Origin: Ananas comosus
Lineage: Eukaryota > Streptophyta > Magnoliopsida > Poales > Bromeliaceae
Direction of reading: 5' to 3'
DNA: 64,000 nt
Assembly (NCBI RefSeq): GCF_001540865.1
Contig: NC_033629.1
Span: forward strand, 3,528,065 to 3,592,064
The stretch's first letter is position 1. Every line of letters begins with the position of its first letter. The position numbers and the translations under genes were made by a program. Of the stretch, positions 1 to 12,900 are shown piece after piece. The notes beneath the pieces are model-generated. The model had not been told where the DNA came from. It was given only the letters and a program-made list of their open reading frames with translations, and did not search any database.

Positions 1-1198
1 TTTCCGACGCGAACCCGGCGGCGACGCGGCCGGCGTAGTTCCAGATGCTGATCAGCGAGACGAAGGTCGCGACGCTGCCCGGCGGGTAGCCGAGCGACTC
101 CCCGATCTGCCCGAAGTTGTCGGTGGCCGTCAGCGTCCCCCCGAGCCCGCAGATCGTCGCGACGAAGATGATCAGCATGTCGACGCTCAGCAGGCCTTGG
201 AATATCGTGTAGTCCTCGCCCCGCCTCGGCGGCGACAGCACGCCTGTGCACGACAGTGCCGTCGATGACGACGACGACGATGATTCCTCGACCGCTATCG
301 ACACCGACACCGGCGGCGGCGGAGGAGCAGCATGTTTCTCTTTCTTTTTTTCTCTGTAGAGTGAGATCTCTTCTTTCGCAACGATGGCGAGGGGGAGGAG
401 GAGGAGGACGAGGACGGCGGCGGCGCTTGCGCCATACTCCGGGTGCGTGAACGCGACTTTCTTCTGCACGACGATCACGACCATCAGGTACAGCGCTAAG
501 GCGGCGGAGGCGTAGAGGAAGCGGCAGAACACCTTGAACTCGCGGCGGCGGCGGCGGGCGGGGGAATAAGGAGATGATACGGTGGTCTTTACGACCCGAA
601 CGGTGCCGATGAAGGCGAGGGAGACGGCGGCGGGGAGCCAGCCGATGAGGAGCACGAGCGCCCTGCTGTTGCCGCGGCCGCCGTAGATGGCGTAGTAGAT
701 CTGCGTGAACATGGCGCCGCTGAGGCCGACGAACCCCTTCAGCAGGCCGAGCACGATGCCGCGGCTCTGCGGGAAGTTCTTGACGCTGGTGACGAGCGCG
801 CCGGTGTTGGCGAAGGACTGCGAGTTCGCCCCGATGCAGATGTAGAGGCACATGTGCCAGAGGCGCGGGCGGGGGATGCTGCCGGCAAGTGCCAAGTAGA
901 TCATGAGATACCCGAACAGGTTCATGGCGGCGCCGACGGCGAGCACGACCCAGGTGGGGACGAACTCGGCGATGATGCCGGCGTGGATGCCGACGTTGGC
1001 GCCGAGGTCTTTGAAGAAGGAGATGGTGTTCAGAGTCTGCTGGTCGTAGCCGAGCGTGGACTTGATCTCCTTCGAGTAGGACGCGAACATGTACGTCGCG
1101 CCGGCCGCCGACATTATCAGGAACGACGCGAATACCGTGAACCACCGGCCGGTCGCCACCGCCACCGCCGCGCTCGTCGGGCCGGAGTTTTTCGACAT
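1..1198 (-). CDS. NFD4-like major facilitator transporter (N-terminal part, cut by window edge)
   Basis: The frame from ATG at 1198 stays open for 399 codons to the window edge, with no intron. The protein starts MSKNSGPTSAAVAVATGRWF and continues through strongly hydrophobic stretches. It has the Nodulin-like/NFD4 signatures: FTVFASFLIMSAAGATYMFA, YSKEIKSTLGYDQQTLNTIS, GANSQSFANTGALVTSVKNF and GLLKGFVGLSGAMFTQIY in the first half, and IFVATICGLGGTLTATDNFG plus ISIWNYAGRVAAGFASE near the cut. The family is plant-specific MFS-fold membrane proteins, roughly 550-600 aa, so about 150-200 residues are missing. Substrates of most members are unknown. A basic stretch followed by a Pro/Ser-rich loop near residues 278-325 is the expected poorly conserved central loop. 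The coding strand is very GC-rich compared with the AT-rich sequence upstream, as in many monocot first exons. The family call is firm; the orthologue is not resolved. Confidence 0.9.
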   Translation of the reverse strand, partial: MSKNSGPTSAAVAVATGRWFTVFASFLIMSAAGATYMFASYSKEIKSTLGYDQQTLNTISFFKDLGANVGIHAGIIAEFVPTWVVLAVGAAMNLFGYLMIYLALAGSIPRPRLWHMCLYICIGANSQSFANTGALVTSVKNFPQSRGIVLGLLKGFVGLSGAMFTQIYYAIYGGRGNSRALVLLIGWLPAAVSLAFIGTVRVVKTTVSSPYSPARRRRREFKVFCRFLYASAALALYLMVVIVVQKKVAFTHPEYGASAAAVLVLLLLPLAIVAKEEISLYREKKKEKHAAPPPPPVSVSIAVEESSSSSSSTALSCTGVLSPPRRGEDYTIFQGLLSVDMLIIFVATICGLGGTLTATDNFGQIGESLGYPPGSVATFVSLISIWNYAGRVAAGFASE

Positions 1199-2173
1199 TT
1201 TTAATCTTTTTTTTTTTAATCTCCTCGACACTTAAAAAAAATGAAAAAAATGAAAAAGAGAAGTAATTAGTAAGAAGAGAATGAGATTAAGCACAGATAA
1301 AAGATCGAGGAATTCTCCTGTGTTTTTGTTTTTTTTCCTATAATCCGGATATTTATCTATTAACTTAACTAATTACCTATTATCTCTCTATCCCTTTCTC
1401 TACTTCCCGCAACTAACTCTATCCGAATGCGAAAATTTGATTCCTATACTTAAAAAAAAAAAAAATTCTAATTTTTCTCATACTAACTGCAGTGCATGCA
1501 CCCGCAATATATGTCATATTTATTAATTAATTTAAAATAATATTTATATTTATATTTTAAATATAAATACTTATTGGTGGTATGAGATTATTTTTTAATT
1601 AATATATTTTTAAAATTTGATCCGTTTCGATTTATTTATAGGCTGTTTATTATAATTTTTGATTTTTATAATAATATGTATGAAATATTTTACGTGGACG
1701 TCACACAGGAAAATCAACTGCTCAACTGTTATCATCTCACCACTAGTTACAAAAAATAATTGCCTGCACCCACTATATAAGTACATTTCATACACCACAT
1801 CATTAAAATGCTATTATAGATTTTTGAAAATCAAAATCTAAGTTATTAGATATGTTTTATAATCTCCAAAATAGATACACATCAAAAATTAATTATTGAA
1901 TTTGGACACCGCTTGACTTTCAACAAATTAAATAATATTCTATATTTTGTTGCTGAATTTTATAACTATCTAGTTTTGTTCTTACCCTTTAATCCACTTC
2001 ACTAAAGGATATATTTAGTTGGCGAAAGTAACGCACCGAAAATAATACTTTCGAAAAATGCATTTTATTAGTTCGGTAATTACGAATATACTTTCAGAAA
2101 ACACACAAAATAATATTTTGTACATATATTATATCGTACATTTAGTAATTATAAATATACCCATTTATCCTTA
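1199..2173. other. AT-rich upstream region of the transporter gene, no gene seen
   Basis: This contains the 5' leader and promoter side of the minus-strand transporter. The first ~130 bases hold poly-T/poly-A runs and the rest is AT-rich. Only short chance reading frames occur. No distinct transposon ends were recognised before the Harbinger-type element begins at 2174. Confidence 0.5.
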
Positions 2174-3224
2174 GCTACCGTTTGATTCGGGGTTAAGGAA
2201 AAACTAGTAATTCCAGGGATAGAATTAAGTTCAGGGTTAAGATGGGGTTAAAGTATTTTTGTGTTTAGTTAGGAGTTAGAGTTAGTTCAGGATAGTAAAA
2301 AATAGTGTTTGGTTGGAGTAGGTGGGATATATAAGAAGGATAGTGGTTGGTAAAATAATTAAAAGACGAAAATTCCCTCACATTAATATATTGAAATAAA
2401 AGTTTATTTTTTGATTTTTAAAATTCTATACTTGCAAATAATTGTGAGGATTAAAATTAAATACATTTTTTTGCCTAATTTTGTACCGAAAATTTTTTTC
2501 CACTACTCTTTTGTAATTTTGAAAATTCCTAAAATTTTCAAACAACTATATTCAAATTGTCTTAATTTTAAATTTCACTTATATTTGTATTTCCCGAACT
2601 ATTTTAATATTTGACTTATAATTGCATTTTAACCCTCCAAAAATACAAAATTCTAACCTTTCAAATTTAGCCCCTAGTGGAGTTGAGTACCGTTAGACGT
2701 TTTCAATTCCAATTTGTGCCGATAACATTATTACTTCCAATAAGCACCTGTAACCATCACAACGCATACGCTCAACTTTTGCACTTCAATTATGACGGTC
2801 ATACGAGACCTTGCAAAATTTGATAAAAATTAGCATTCCTATTCGGATAGCATTAATAATACACAAATATTTAATAAGTACATCAAGTCAATCTGCACAT
2901 CAACGAACATTTACAAAGATTACAACACATTGAATCAAAAATAAATATATATACAACCAAAACAGTTTGAAAGAGTACAAATATATAACAGAATTAAAAA
3001 ATAATTACATCTACCAATACGCGATTTGTCTAAAGCCCGAAAAATAACTGGCTATAAATAACATTTTGCTGCGCAAGTTGTCGCTCAACCTACTTTTTGG
3101 CATGCTTGTCATTCAATGACATAAAAGCATTGCGATTCTTATTTTCCTTAAACGCATCGACGACAGCCAAGATGTGATCATCACTTAACCCCGTCATCCG
3201 ATACACTCGTTGCATGCAGTGGTT

Positions 3225-4258
3225 CTACGATGGCATATCAGCGCGACTGCTGAGCTCTACCTGACATAGTTGCCGCACCAAAACAAACTTTTCCTTTCCC
3301 TGCTCCACCATGTCGGCCATCGCAGAAGCTCGGGCATCTACTTTCTTTTTTCGTCCCCCAGATGTAGAGGCCGTATGTGGTTGCTTATTGCTGCGCTCTG
3401 GAGATCGAGTTCTTTTACTACCAGAGCTATGATCAGAACCACTTGTACCAGCTGTGCGCATCACGGGAGGGCTTGGAGAGCGTGACGTATCTGCGCCATC
3501 ATCGTTAGCATTTCTGACGCATCCAGATGTCCCTGCTTCGAATGGACACGCTGAGATATTACAAACTGACATTCTAATGCCATCATTAGTATCATCCTCA
3601 CCAGGGAATGACCCAGAGGAGCTTTCAATTGTAGGGGGAGTGTCCAGAGCAGTTGTAAATGCATATCTTCCTGACGCAATAGTATTTTGGGTAAGAAAAT
3701 TAATGTCATCGTAGGCGGGAAATGGCTTATCCCTACACCTGGCGTACACCGGATTTTCCTGAACAAATGATATTAACAATTTAATACTGTCATCTCTAAT
3801 GTACATACCTTAATAACAAAGTAACGGCATTATAAAAGAAATTACATTTACCGCTATTACAGAATCCCAGATTCGTGCGTCACCAGATGTGGGAATGTGC
3901 AAGTCATTATTCCATCCCCACCCGCTTTGTTGGCAAGAGAATGATACAAATTGAAAAAATTTTTTAGAACTTTAAATCGATTCTTCAATTATTGCTTCGT
4001 TAGGTTCAAATTGTTTCAACTGTTGAATTCATTAACCATCATCTTCCAAGCAATCGGAGTGAATGACCCATTTACGCAATTACCAAATGTATGTTCATCT
4101 CTCATCAGGCCCAACAACTCTGCATCCAGCATGTTGCTCCAATTTTGACTCCTTGTTCTGTTATCATTACGAATACCACCACTAGCCTCCTTAGGTGAGT
4201 CATCTGCCAACCCACCTTGCTTATGTTTGGACTTTGAAACTTTGTTGAAAGGACGCAT
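3225..4258 (-). pseudogene. Harbinger ORF1-like Myb/SANT protein, frameshifted
   Basis: Reading 4258 to 4016 gives a segment with WSNMLDAELLGLMRDEH followed by FTPIAWKMMVNEFN. This is the first part of the plant Myb/SANT-like DNA-binding domain (Myb_DNA-bind_3), found in ORF1 of PIF/Harbinger transposons and in related nuclear proteins. The domain continues in another frame (LKNRFKVLKNFFNLYHSL, preceded by a TAA), then a third frame (SGWGWNNDLHIPTSGDARIW, about 3945-3870), then the open frame 3806-3225 with NPVYARCRDKPFPAYDDINF. That last frame has a Ser/Thr-rich, basic tail (GSKRTRSP, GGRKKK). The shifts and stop show decay, although a short intron cannot be excluded for one junction. It lies inside the Harbinger-type element and is its likely own gene. 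Confidence 0.65.
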
Positions 4259-5094
4259 CTGTAGTTAATAATTAACCAGTGCATGATGGATGCATACAAC
4301 GTATATAAATACACTGTACGATATTACATGCTATTTAACTTGGCAGGGTTAGTAAAGGCCTTATGAGGTAATGTATAAGCATTGCGTACACAATAGACTG
4401 ATACAATTATTATTCTCTACTACCAAGTAGACTATATATAATAAAGGGTAGAATGATATGATAAAAACAGATATTTTATGCAATATTTGTGTCCTATGTA
4501 AAAATGTATGGTCCCCTAAATGGGAGTCTTGATGGTTCGTTCCCACAATTGGCTCAAGTGGATTCCAACTAACATGGGGTTGCATCGATGTTTCCATCGA
4601 TGCCATCCTTCTAATCTTAATTAGAATCCGTCATCATCGCCGAACCACAAGCTTCCAACCAATACTTAATATTCTCAAGTATGCTCAAATCAACATCATG
4701 TGCGTTATACCAATCATTGTGCAAATAGATGATATTCTTTCAACGGCATTGGATATATAGAAACGCTATATATGGCAACAGTAAACATGGAGTTCAAACC
4801 TGTCTATCGCAAAGATACCAAATTCAGAAATGGCCAGAACCAAGCACAGAGATAGTCAAGACGCGACAGTGAGATCGATAGCACGCAACGGCGGGGAATC
4901 CGTACACTGTTGGCAAGATCAGAACCAAAGACCGAAGGGTACAGCACAACGCCTTCCCTACGACCAAGATGTCGAGGAACGGACCTTAACCGAGACCAAC
5001 AAGAATTCCACAAATCTACGAAGAAACCAAAATCGTCCGTGTAGACCGGGCAGATAAACCGTGAGAAGGTAAATCCGGACGTGTGGGTATGTCA

Positions 5095-5700
5095 AACGCG
5101 AGGAGGAAGAAGGGCTTCGGGTGGATGTGAAGGGCTTCGGGCGGAGGTGAAGTCGTAGTTGAAGGGGTTTGGCCGGCAGTGAAGGGCTTCGGGCAGAAGT
5201 GAAGCCGGAGGTGAAAGGGTTCGGCCAGCGATGAAGGGGTAAGGGCGGAGGTGAAGCCGGAGGTGAAGGGGTTCGGGCGGCGGTAACGGGCTTCGGCCGG
5301 AAGGGAAGGGCTTCGGGCGGAGGTGAAGCCGGAGGTGGAGGGGTTCGGCTGGCGGTGAGGGGCTAAGGGCAGAGGTAAAGGGCTTCGGCCGGAGGTGAAG
5401 CCGGAGGTGGAGGGGTTCGGCCGGCGGTGAAGCCGAAGGTGGAGGGGTTCGGCCGGCGGTGAAGGGCTTCGGGCAGATGTGAAGGGGCTTCGGGCAGATG
5501 TGAAGGGCTTCTGGCCGGAGGTAAAGGGATTCGGCCGGAGTGGAGGGCTTCGGGAGGAGGCAAATCCGGTGGTGAAAGGGCTTCGAGATGAGAAAGGGGA
5601 GGAAGGGGAAAGCCGGAGTGAAGGGCTTCGGGGTGAGAAAGGGGAGGAAGGTGAACGATCAACAGGGGAGAAAGGGGAAAGCAGAAGGGCTTTGGGAGCC
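5095..5700. repeat. GC-rich minisatellite inside the Harbinger-type element
   Basis: About 600 bases are built from variants of a short unit, GTGAAGGGCTTCGG(GC)CGGAG or GTGAAGCCGGAGGTGGAGGG, repeated many times with substitutions. Open frames across it on either strand are Gly/Glu- or Pro-rich artefacts of the repeat. Confidence 0.85.
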
Positions 5701-5823
5701 GTGCGGGGTTAAAGCAGGGAGGGTGGGTGGGGTTAGTAAACCCCACCCCTAAATGGAAGTGTTTGGGGATTAAATGGGGGTTAAGGGGTTATTCCACCCC
5801 TTAACCCCCAACCAAACGCAAAA

Positions 5824-6053
5824 TTAAGAAAAAAGAAAAATCTCGAAAGGACCGTGAATTGACCTTATCCCTTTTTCCTAAGTGCTGCTATTTTTTTTTT
5901 CTTTTGAGAAAAAGGTAGCATGCTGTATATCTTGTTATTATTATTATTTTTTTAACATGAGAAGTTGTTTGATTATATATAGTTACAACTATATTGTAGT
6001 TGTAACTATATGCAAGTGCTAGTATATATAAAATTTATAAATATAGAGTAGCT
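5824..6053. other. AT-rich spacer, no gene seen
   Basis: This is a short AT-rich stretch between the Harbinger-type element and the next MITE. It contains a TTGTAACTATATTGTAGTTG-like small inverted repeat near 5985-6010. Confidence 0.4.
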
Positions 6054-6588
6054 AGGGTTACTATACTTTTATGAGTATTGGGCCCTTTGTATTCATAAGT
6101 TGTTTTCAATGATGGAGCTTCCGAATCCATGATCCACTCCGTTAAATATGATCTAGAATATTTGAAACTTCTAAAAAATAAATTTCGTAAATTTTCGAAA
6201 TCATAATAAAGTTCATCAAGTAGGCATAAAATAAACGGTCAAAATCAAACGACGTCCTAAAAATAGATGATCGGATCCTTCAATTTAATATCGGAGTTAT
6301 TGATCTTTATCTAGATAGTGAATAGAATTTTTTATCAAAAATTCAACCGATTTCGATTCTTTTACACCGTTAAACTAGCAAATATCTTATACCGGCCGTT
6401 AAAAATTGTCAATTTTGTAACCTTTCGATCGTAAGGTAAATAATGTCGAAAAATTATGAAATTTAATTTCTACAAGTTTTAAATGATCTAGATAATGTTT
6501 AACGGTATGGATCTTCGATTCGGAAACTCTATCATCGAAACCGACTTATGAGTACGAGGGCGATCGTACTCATAAGAGTATAGTAGCC
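6054..6588. mobile_element. MITE with long inverted ends (CTACTATACTC family), copy 1
   Basis: The left end (ACTATACTTTTATGAGTA, then TTCATAAGTTGTTTTCAATG) is repeated in reverse complement at the right end (TTATGAGTACGA, CTCATAAGAGTATAGTAG). The interior has no coding capacity. Related copies occur at 55505-56115 and 56169-56708, and a diverged one near 30256-30775. The family resembles known plant non-autonomous DNA transposons, but I cannot name it. Confidence 0.75.
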
Positions 6589-6921
6589 GAACTCAAATTT
6601 ATAAATAAAATTCTTGTGACTGCAAGTACTTTCTACAATATCCAATCAAACAAAAATGTCCAACCCGTACCGAGTTTTTGCCGAATTCGAATTAACAAAC
6701 TATGGCTCGGACCGGACTTTTAATCCATTCTAAATGTATGGGCCGAAGCTCGTAATTATTTTCGGACCGGACTCATCATTGCGCCGGTCCGGCCCGGTCC
6801 AAGCCCATCGCATGGGTCGGTTCGTGTAGTAATACTCAAATTACGAAAACACCCTCCCCCTTCTCCCCCTCTTCCTCTTCCTCTTCCTCTTCCGCTTCGT
6901 CGTCCTCCGCCGTAGTCCCCA

Positions 6922-6930
6922 AAACCCTAA
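6922..6930 (+). promoter_or_regulatory. Telo-box in the CACTIN 5' leader region
   Basis: AAACCCTAA lies 27-35 bases upstream of the CACTIN start, next to a CT-rich tract (6845-6895). Telo-boxes are typical of plant promoters and leaders of translation and RNA-processing genes. A similar repeated motif precedes PRP3 in this window. Confidence 0.6.
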
Positions 6931-6956
6931 TCCCCTCTTCCCCGAACTCCTCCGCC

Positions 6957-9900
6957 ATGGGGAAGCGAGAGAGCTCTTCGCGGAGGCGGCGGAGGACGCG
7001 AACCCCTTCGTCGGAATCGGAGGAGGACCACTCCGACGGGGGATCCGAGACGGCGTCGGATTCCTCCTCCCGGCGGAGTAGTCGGCGGCGCCGCCGAGAG
7101 AGAAGCCGGAGTAGGCAGCGGAGGAGCCAGAGCTCTTCCGGCGACGGGAGCGGTGGGGAGAGGTCGGATTCGGGGTCGGAGGAGGAGCGCCGCCGTGGGA
7201 GGCGGAGGAGGTCGTCGAGGGACATCACGGAGGAGCAGATCGTTGAGTACATGGCCAAGAAAGCTCAGAAGAAGGTATAGGGTTGTAATTGTTTTTAAAT
7301 TTGTTTCGTTGCTTTATCTAGGGCATCTTTTTGAGATCGTTTCTCTGAAAATTTGAAAACCTCGTTTGTATTTTAGGCTCTGAAGGTGGCGAAGAAGCTA
7401 AAGGCGAATGCAGTTTCCGGCTACTCCAACGATTCGAACCCATTTGGCGATGCAAATCTTACGGAAAAGTAAGCCATTCTTCTTCTTATTGTTATTGTAG
7501 TTCCACTTGAATCGTAATTCATGGGGATTTCGCAGTTTGGTTCAGAAACTTTTTCAGTGTGGGTAACTTTTTTAATTCCCTTTCGGGTTAACCTATAATT
7601 GGAAAAAACTGAGAAAAGACTCAAATGTTGTTGGTTTTACAAAGTAGGATAACTATACTGATTGCATGGATTACTGTAATGATTGTGAAAATAATTGGGG
7701 ATGAAGTGTGGATAGCACGGTTAGGGCTTGTTTGGTGCCCCAGGATGTGTTTGGATTGGATTGGATGAGATGGGAGAGCGATGTAAGGGGAGAACGAGGG
7801 TTTAGCGAGATTTTTATGTGTTAAGAAATAAACATCATATGCAGTGTAGCTACTGATTGAACATGATTTGTCGATTAAGCAGAATAGGATGATTATTTGG
7901 GTGTGATTTTTATGTGCCATGATCAACAGAGATAGGCCGTGTCTTGAGTTCATGGCAAGCTACAGGCTTTTCTTTTCTCTTTTCAGTGAGGGTGTGGAAG
8001 GGATGGTTGCCATGTATGCTACTTCAAACATGCATTACAGGGCCTTTCTCTTGAAGTTGCAGGGAGAATCAATTTTACTAATGTTGAATGATAAAAATGG
8101 TAGGGGATCCTAGAAACACTTGGACAAATTTAATTTAAGACATTCTAATGGAGGTTGTGGCTTTAGATAGAGCTGTTTTACAAGAAAAAGAATTTATGCG
8201 GAGAAGATGTACAGGCAAATGCGCATGCATACACGTACACACTGTTAATTAATATATAGCTGCAAGGCAACCATAAGAAAAAATCTGAACATTATCATAT
8301 TGCAACCGAGCTATCTATGTTTGTATGAAGATTATATTTTCAATGAAATAGCTTAATCGGCAACATTAATTGAAAATTGGACTAACTCAAGAGCGCTTCA
8401 AAATAGATGGTCTTCTAATTTTTGACTTTGCCTCTGAATATGTTGGCAGGTTTGTGTGGCGAAAGAAGATTGAACGTGATGTTGCTCAAGGCCGACCTGT
8501 AGATATTTCTGTCAAATCTGAGAAGAAGCGGCAGAGAGAAAGGATGGTGAGTAGCTAAAGAAAATGGTAATTTCTATGTTTCTTTTGTACCTTCTTTCGG
8601 TGTAGATTCAACTGATAGTCATGCATACATGTAAAAGAGAACTTTCCAAAGATTCACACTTTAAGATGTTATATGGTTCAAAGTTGGTTTTGTTTGATAT
8701 CTCATATCTTATTCTATGTCTTCAGTCCATAATTCTTTCTGATTTGAGCTACCACAGAATGTCTTTATTCTTTGATTAGAATAAAATACATGAGTTATAT
8801 GAGAAGTTATTTTGTTGAGAGAATTAGGAACATCCATAGAAAAAACATCTTGTGATTTTTATTTGATTGTTACTTCTTAATGTAGAAAAGGTATCTTCCA
8901 TCAAGGTAGTCAAAAAGTCTTCTTTCATTTTTAAACCCACATATAGAATATACCTTCTTCATTTGCTTTATATAGGGAATATATGCATCCATAGAGTAGC
9001 AAGTATAGTTATGTTGAGAAAAGGGGAAATCTGATGGACAGTTGACCAGCAAATAGAAAGGAAGAAATAAAAACACACTAGGATGCAGAGACGCGTACTC
9101 TCAATGTGAGACTTTAAGCTCTCTTTCGTTAGATTAAACTGATCTGTATGCATCCAACTAGCATTTCGAGGCTTGTGGATGCAACAGCTCAATGTCTAGA
9201 AGCAGATTTAAAATACTGTCTTTTTGCATATTTGTTGCTGTCTTTAGCTTTAGAACATGATTAAATTATTTATATCTGGCTGCATTTTCTCTGCTTTGAC
9301 ACAAATTTCTCTTCTGTATCAATTATCTCCCTGATATATTACTTAATTTATGCTTATATCTTTCACTCAGGCAGAAATAGAGAAGGTCAAGAAAAGGAGG
9401 GAAGAGAGAGCAATCGAAAAGGCCCAGCATGAGGAGGAGATGGTTGGTTATCTTTTTTAAAATTTATAATCTTTATCATGGATCCTTTAGGCTTATCTGT
9501 TGTATATAGTTAGAGATTAATATATCTGTTGCATATAGTTTCAGATTAAAATGTTTGGTACATTTAATCTCTTAAACTTTTACAGGCAATGCTTGCTAGA
9601 GAGCGGGCTCGAGCTGAGTTCCAAGACTGGGAGAAGAAAGAGGAAGAGGTTGGAAGATGAATTTTTCATTGTTAATAGTCATGCTATATGAGTGGGGTGT
9701 TTAAACATTGGTATTTGGTTTTCTGCAGTTCCATTTTGATCAAAGCAAAGTCAGATCCGAGATCAGATTGCGTGAAGGCCGTACAAAACCCATTGATGTA
9801 CTTTTGAAGAACCTGAACTTTTCTGAAGATTTTGACATTGAAATTAATGAACCCTACATGGTATTCAAGGTAAATAAATTTCTTCAGTCATTTTTGCTGT

Positions 9901-12900
9901 TGATATTACTTTTAGTTTGTTTTTGCTGTTCTTATCTGGGGTTATGAGGGCTTGGCAAAAATATGCTCCAAGTATTAATTTTACTTGGACTCTTACATTT
10001 CTATGCTGTATTTTGGACATTCCATTTTACGAGCATTTATGAGTTTGAGGGCACTATAATGATAGATTTTGCACCCTGTCGCTCATATGCAAATTTCTGG
10101 TAGTACTATTTTTAAGTTGCATTTTATTAACTACTCAGGAAATTTTTTTCCCTGGATTTTGTTTCATTGAGCAATATTATCATCTTCCTTTTGATTATTC
10201 TTGTCCTAAATTTGTTAGGGAATAACATGACCAAACGATAGAAATATTCCATCATATTAGTCAAACTATAAATTTACTGTTCAACTTCTTTTTCTTGTTT
10301 TTAATTTGTTATGATTCTTCATGCCAGACTGATGCTACCGGTATGTAGGCGCATTCTCTTTCTTTAAACTCACCAAATGTGCAAAGTTTTTCTCTCTACC
10401 CTGTATTAAGAGTGTTCTCATAGTGATTGTTAGTTATGTGTTGACTATTTTCATCTGGGCATTTGCAAATAAATAGGGCCTAACAGTGAAGGAAATGGAA
10501 GAGCTTCAAGACGACATTAAGATGCATCTTGATCTAGACAGAGAAAGTCCAGTGCACGTCCAATATTGGGAGGTAATAGTCCTTTTTCTTCAATTAAATT
10601 TCAGATCGAATACTCAGGATGGACTTGTGTTAACTCATACTCTCTGTCATAACAAGCAATGAATTATTCAGCAAAAGTGTGGTATGGGCCATTTTGCTGT
10701 ATTGTGCAACTTTTGAATTTTGACGTACAGCCAAAAGGTAAAAATAGGGATGGCAATGGGGTGGGGTGGGGCGGGGATTGGGGGCCCTTCCTTGTCCCCG
10801 TCCGTGCGGGTTTTTAGAATCCCCATCCCCGTCGCATCCCCACCAACGGGGAAAAAATTCCCCTCGTCCTTGTCCCTGCAGTGACTCCGTAGATTTTTAA
10901 AAAATTACTAAATTAATTTTTTATTTAAATTTAACAAATTTAATTTTAATTCAAATTAATTTAAATTTTATCCAGTTATTAAGTTTTTTTTTTCCAATGT
11001 CAAATTACTAAAAATGTATAGCAACCAAATATCATTTAACTAATGTTTTGTATAAAAAACTAAATATCTATAAATATTTGATTAAATTTAAAATATATTA
11101 AAAATATCAAAATTAGCTTTCTATACTTATAAATAAATTAATAATTATGTAATAATATAGTATATTATTTTGTGGGGATCGGGGATTTTGCGNCCCCTCC
11201 CCCCGTGGGGTACAGATCTCTGTGGGGACCCGGGTCTGTGGGGGAAATTGCCATCCCTAGCTAAAAGCAAAGAATGCTATCTAATTAAAAGTTCGTAAAT
11301 TCATGCAGTCGTGCAACTCTAAACATTTTTACACATATTTGTCTAAAACTTATATTCTGAAAATATTCAATCCTTGTTTCTTAACAGTATTGTTAAATAT
11401 AAAAATATAAAAACACCATTCTCTATCAGCTTAAATTTTGGAGAACAATGGTTATTTCATATATTTTAACATGGTATTAGAGCAAGGAGGTCCTAAGTTC
11501 AAATCATGCCAGGTTCCTAATATAATTGACTTACTCTCATTTAATTCAAGTCTACATCATGGATCTATAAAAATTAGTCTCGAGCCCAGACGTGAGGGGG
11601 AGTGTTAAATAAAAAATATAAAAACACCGTTCTCTATCAGCTTAAGGTTTTGGAGAATAATGATTATTTCATATACTTTAACTAGTACTTTAAAGCCAAC
11701 AGGATAGATTTATTCAAGAAAAACTTATCAAAGGCATGCATTATTTTTTTTTTGCTATCTATTAAGGCATGTCAAACAGGAAAATTCCAAAAGTTCGCAC
11801 GTACCTGTTTATGGAGTAGTAGAAATGAATTTGCTAATGATGCCCTCATGGCCCTTTCCTCTTCTATCATCATTTGGCAAATATATTGCCTTTTGGACGA
11901 AGAAGTTACTTTCTTTAACATAGCCTTATTCAACAGAAACCTCATTCTGATTATTTGCCTCATCTCAGGCTCGTGCATTTTAAAAACGACATGAGAATAG
12001 GGTCCTTTTAGGTGGGTGTGTATATTTCTTTGACCTTTCAAATCGGAATTTCTCCCTTTTTTAATCACTCTTTGTTACTTGAGCATTTTTGGCTCATTGG
12101 CTTTGCACCCTAGTTGCCTATTGTACGTGCATTCGCAATTCCGTACTGTCAAATACTATTACCTGTTTATTAAATTTTTCTCTGCTTGTTACCTTTGTAG
12201 TCCTACAACCGGTTTATTAAATTTATCTGCATGTTACCTTTGTAGTCCCACAACCGGTTTATTAAATTTATCTGCATGTTACCTTTGTAGTCCTACAACT
12301 GGTTTATTAAATTTAACATGAATATCTTCATGTTACCTTTGTAGTTCTTCTTTGATTATTGCTAGCTTCCTTAATAGTTCTTGAACAAAGCTTAGAGTGC
12401 TGGCAACAAGAGATATCTGAATGATTGAGCTAGTTTTTCAATGTCAACTATGTGCTGTTATTGTCAGATATCTCCGTGCTCGATGACTAGCAGAAACTAG
12501 AAAGGCCATTTATATCTTTCTCCTCTCTTATCTCTTCAAATCTTACCAATATAAAGTGTACTATGATTTATTATCTTGTTTCTTAGTTGCAACCATTTTG
12601 TATTGACCAGGCTTTGATGGTGATTTGCGATTGGGAGCTAGGTGAGGCTCGAAAAAAAGATGCCTTAGATCGAGCCAGAGTACGTGGGGAAGAACCACCT
12701 CCTGAAGTGCTTGCAGAAGAAAGAGGCTTACATTCAAGCATTGAGACTGATGTGAAGAATCTTCTAGAAGGCAGGACTTTCAAAGAATTAGAGACAATGC
12801 AACGCCAAATAGAGTCGCAAATGCGCTCTGGCACAGCAAAGGTTGTTGAATATTGGGAAGCTATTTTGAAGCGCCTCCATATTTACAAGGCAAAGGTACA

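Larger units (their letters stand above)
2174..5823 (-). mobile_element. Degenerate PIF/Harbinger-type transposon, 3.65 kb
   Basis: The two ends are imperfect inverted repeats. From 2179 the left end reads CGTTTGATTCGGGGTTAAGG, and the reverse complement of the right end reads CGTTTGGTTGGGGGTTAAGG. Both are flanked by TTA (2171-2173 and 5824-5826), the 3-bp target duplication expected of this superfamily. Inside, on the minus strand, are broken pieces of a Myb/SANT-like ORF1 protein (about 4258 to 3225). A GC-rich minisatellite lies near the right end. I found no DDE transposase (ORF2), so this copy looks non-autonomous. The exact outer ends rest on TIR alignment by eye. Confidence 0.7.

Noticed and set aside
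5095..5700. CRISPR-like array
   Set aside because: The units are contiguous and variable with no spacers, in a plant nuclear genome; it is a minisatellite.
5363..5746. 127-codon Pro-rich open frame
   Set aside because: It is a product of the GC-rich minisatellite inside the Harbinger-type element.
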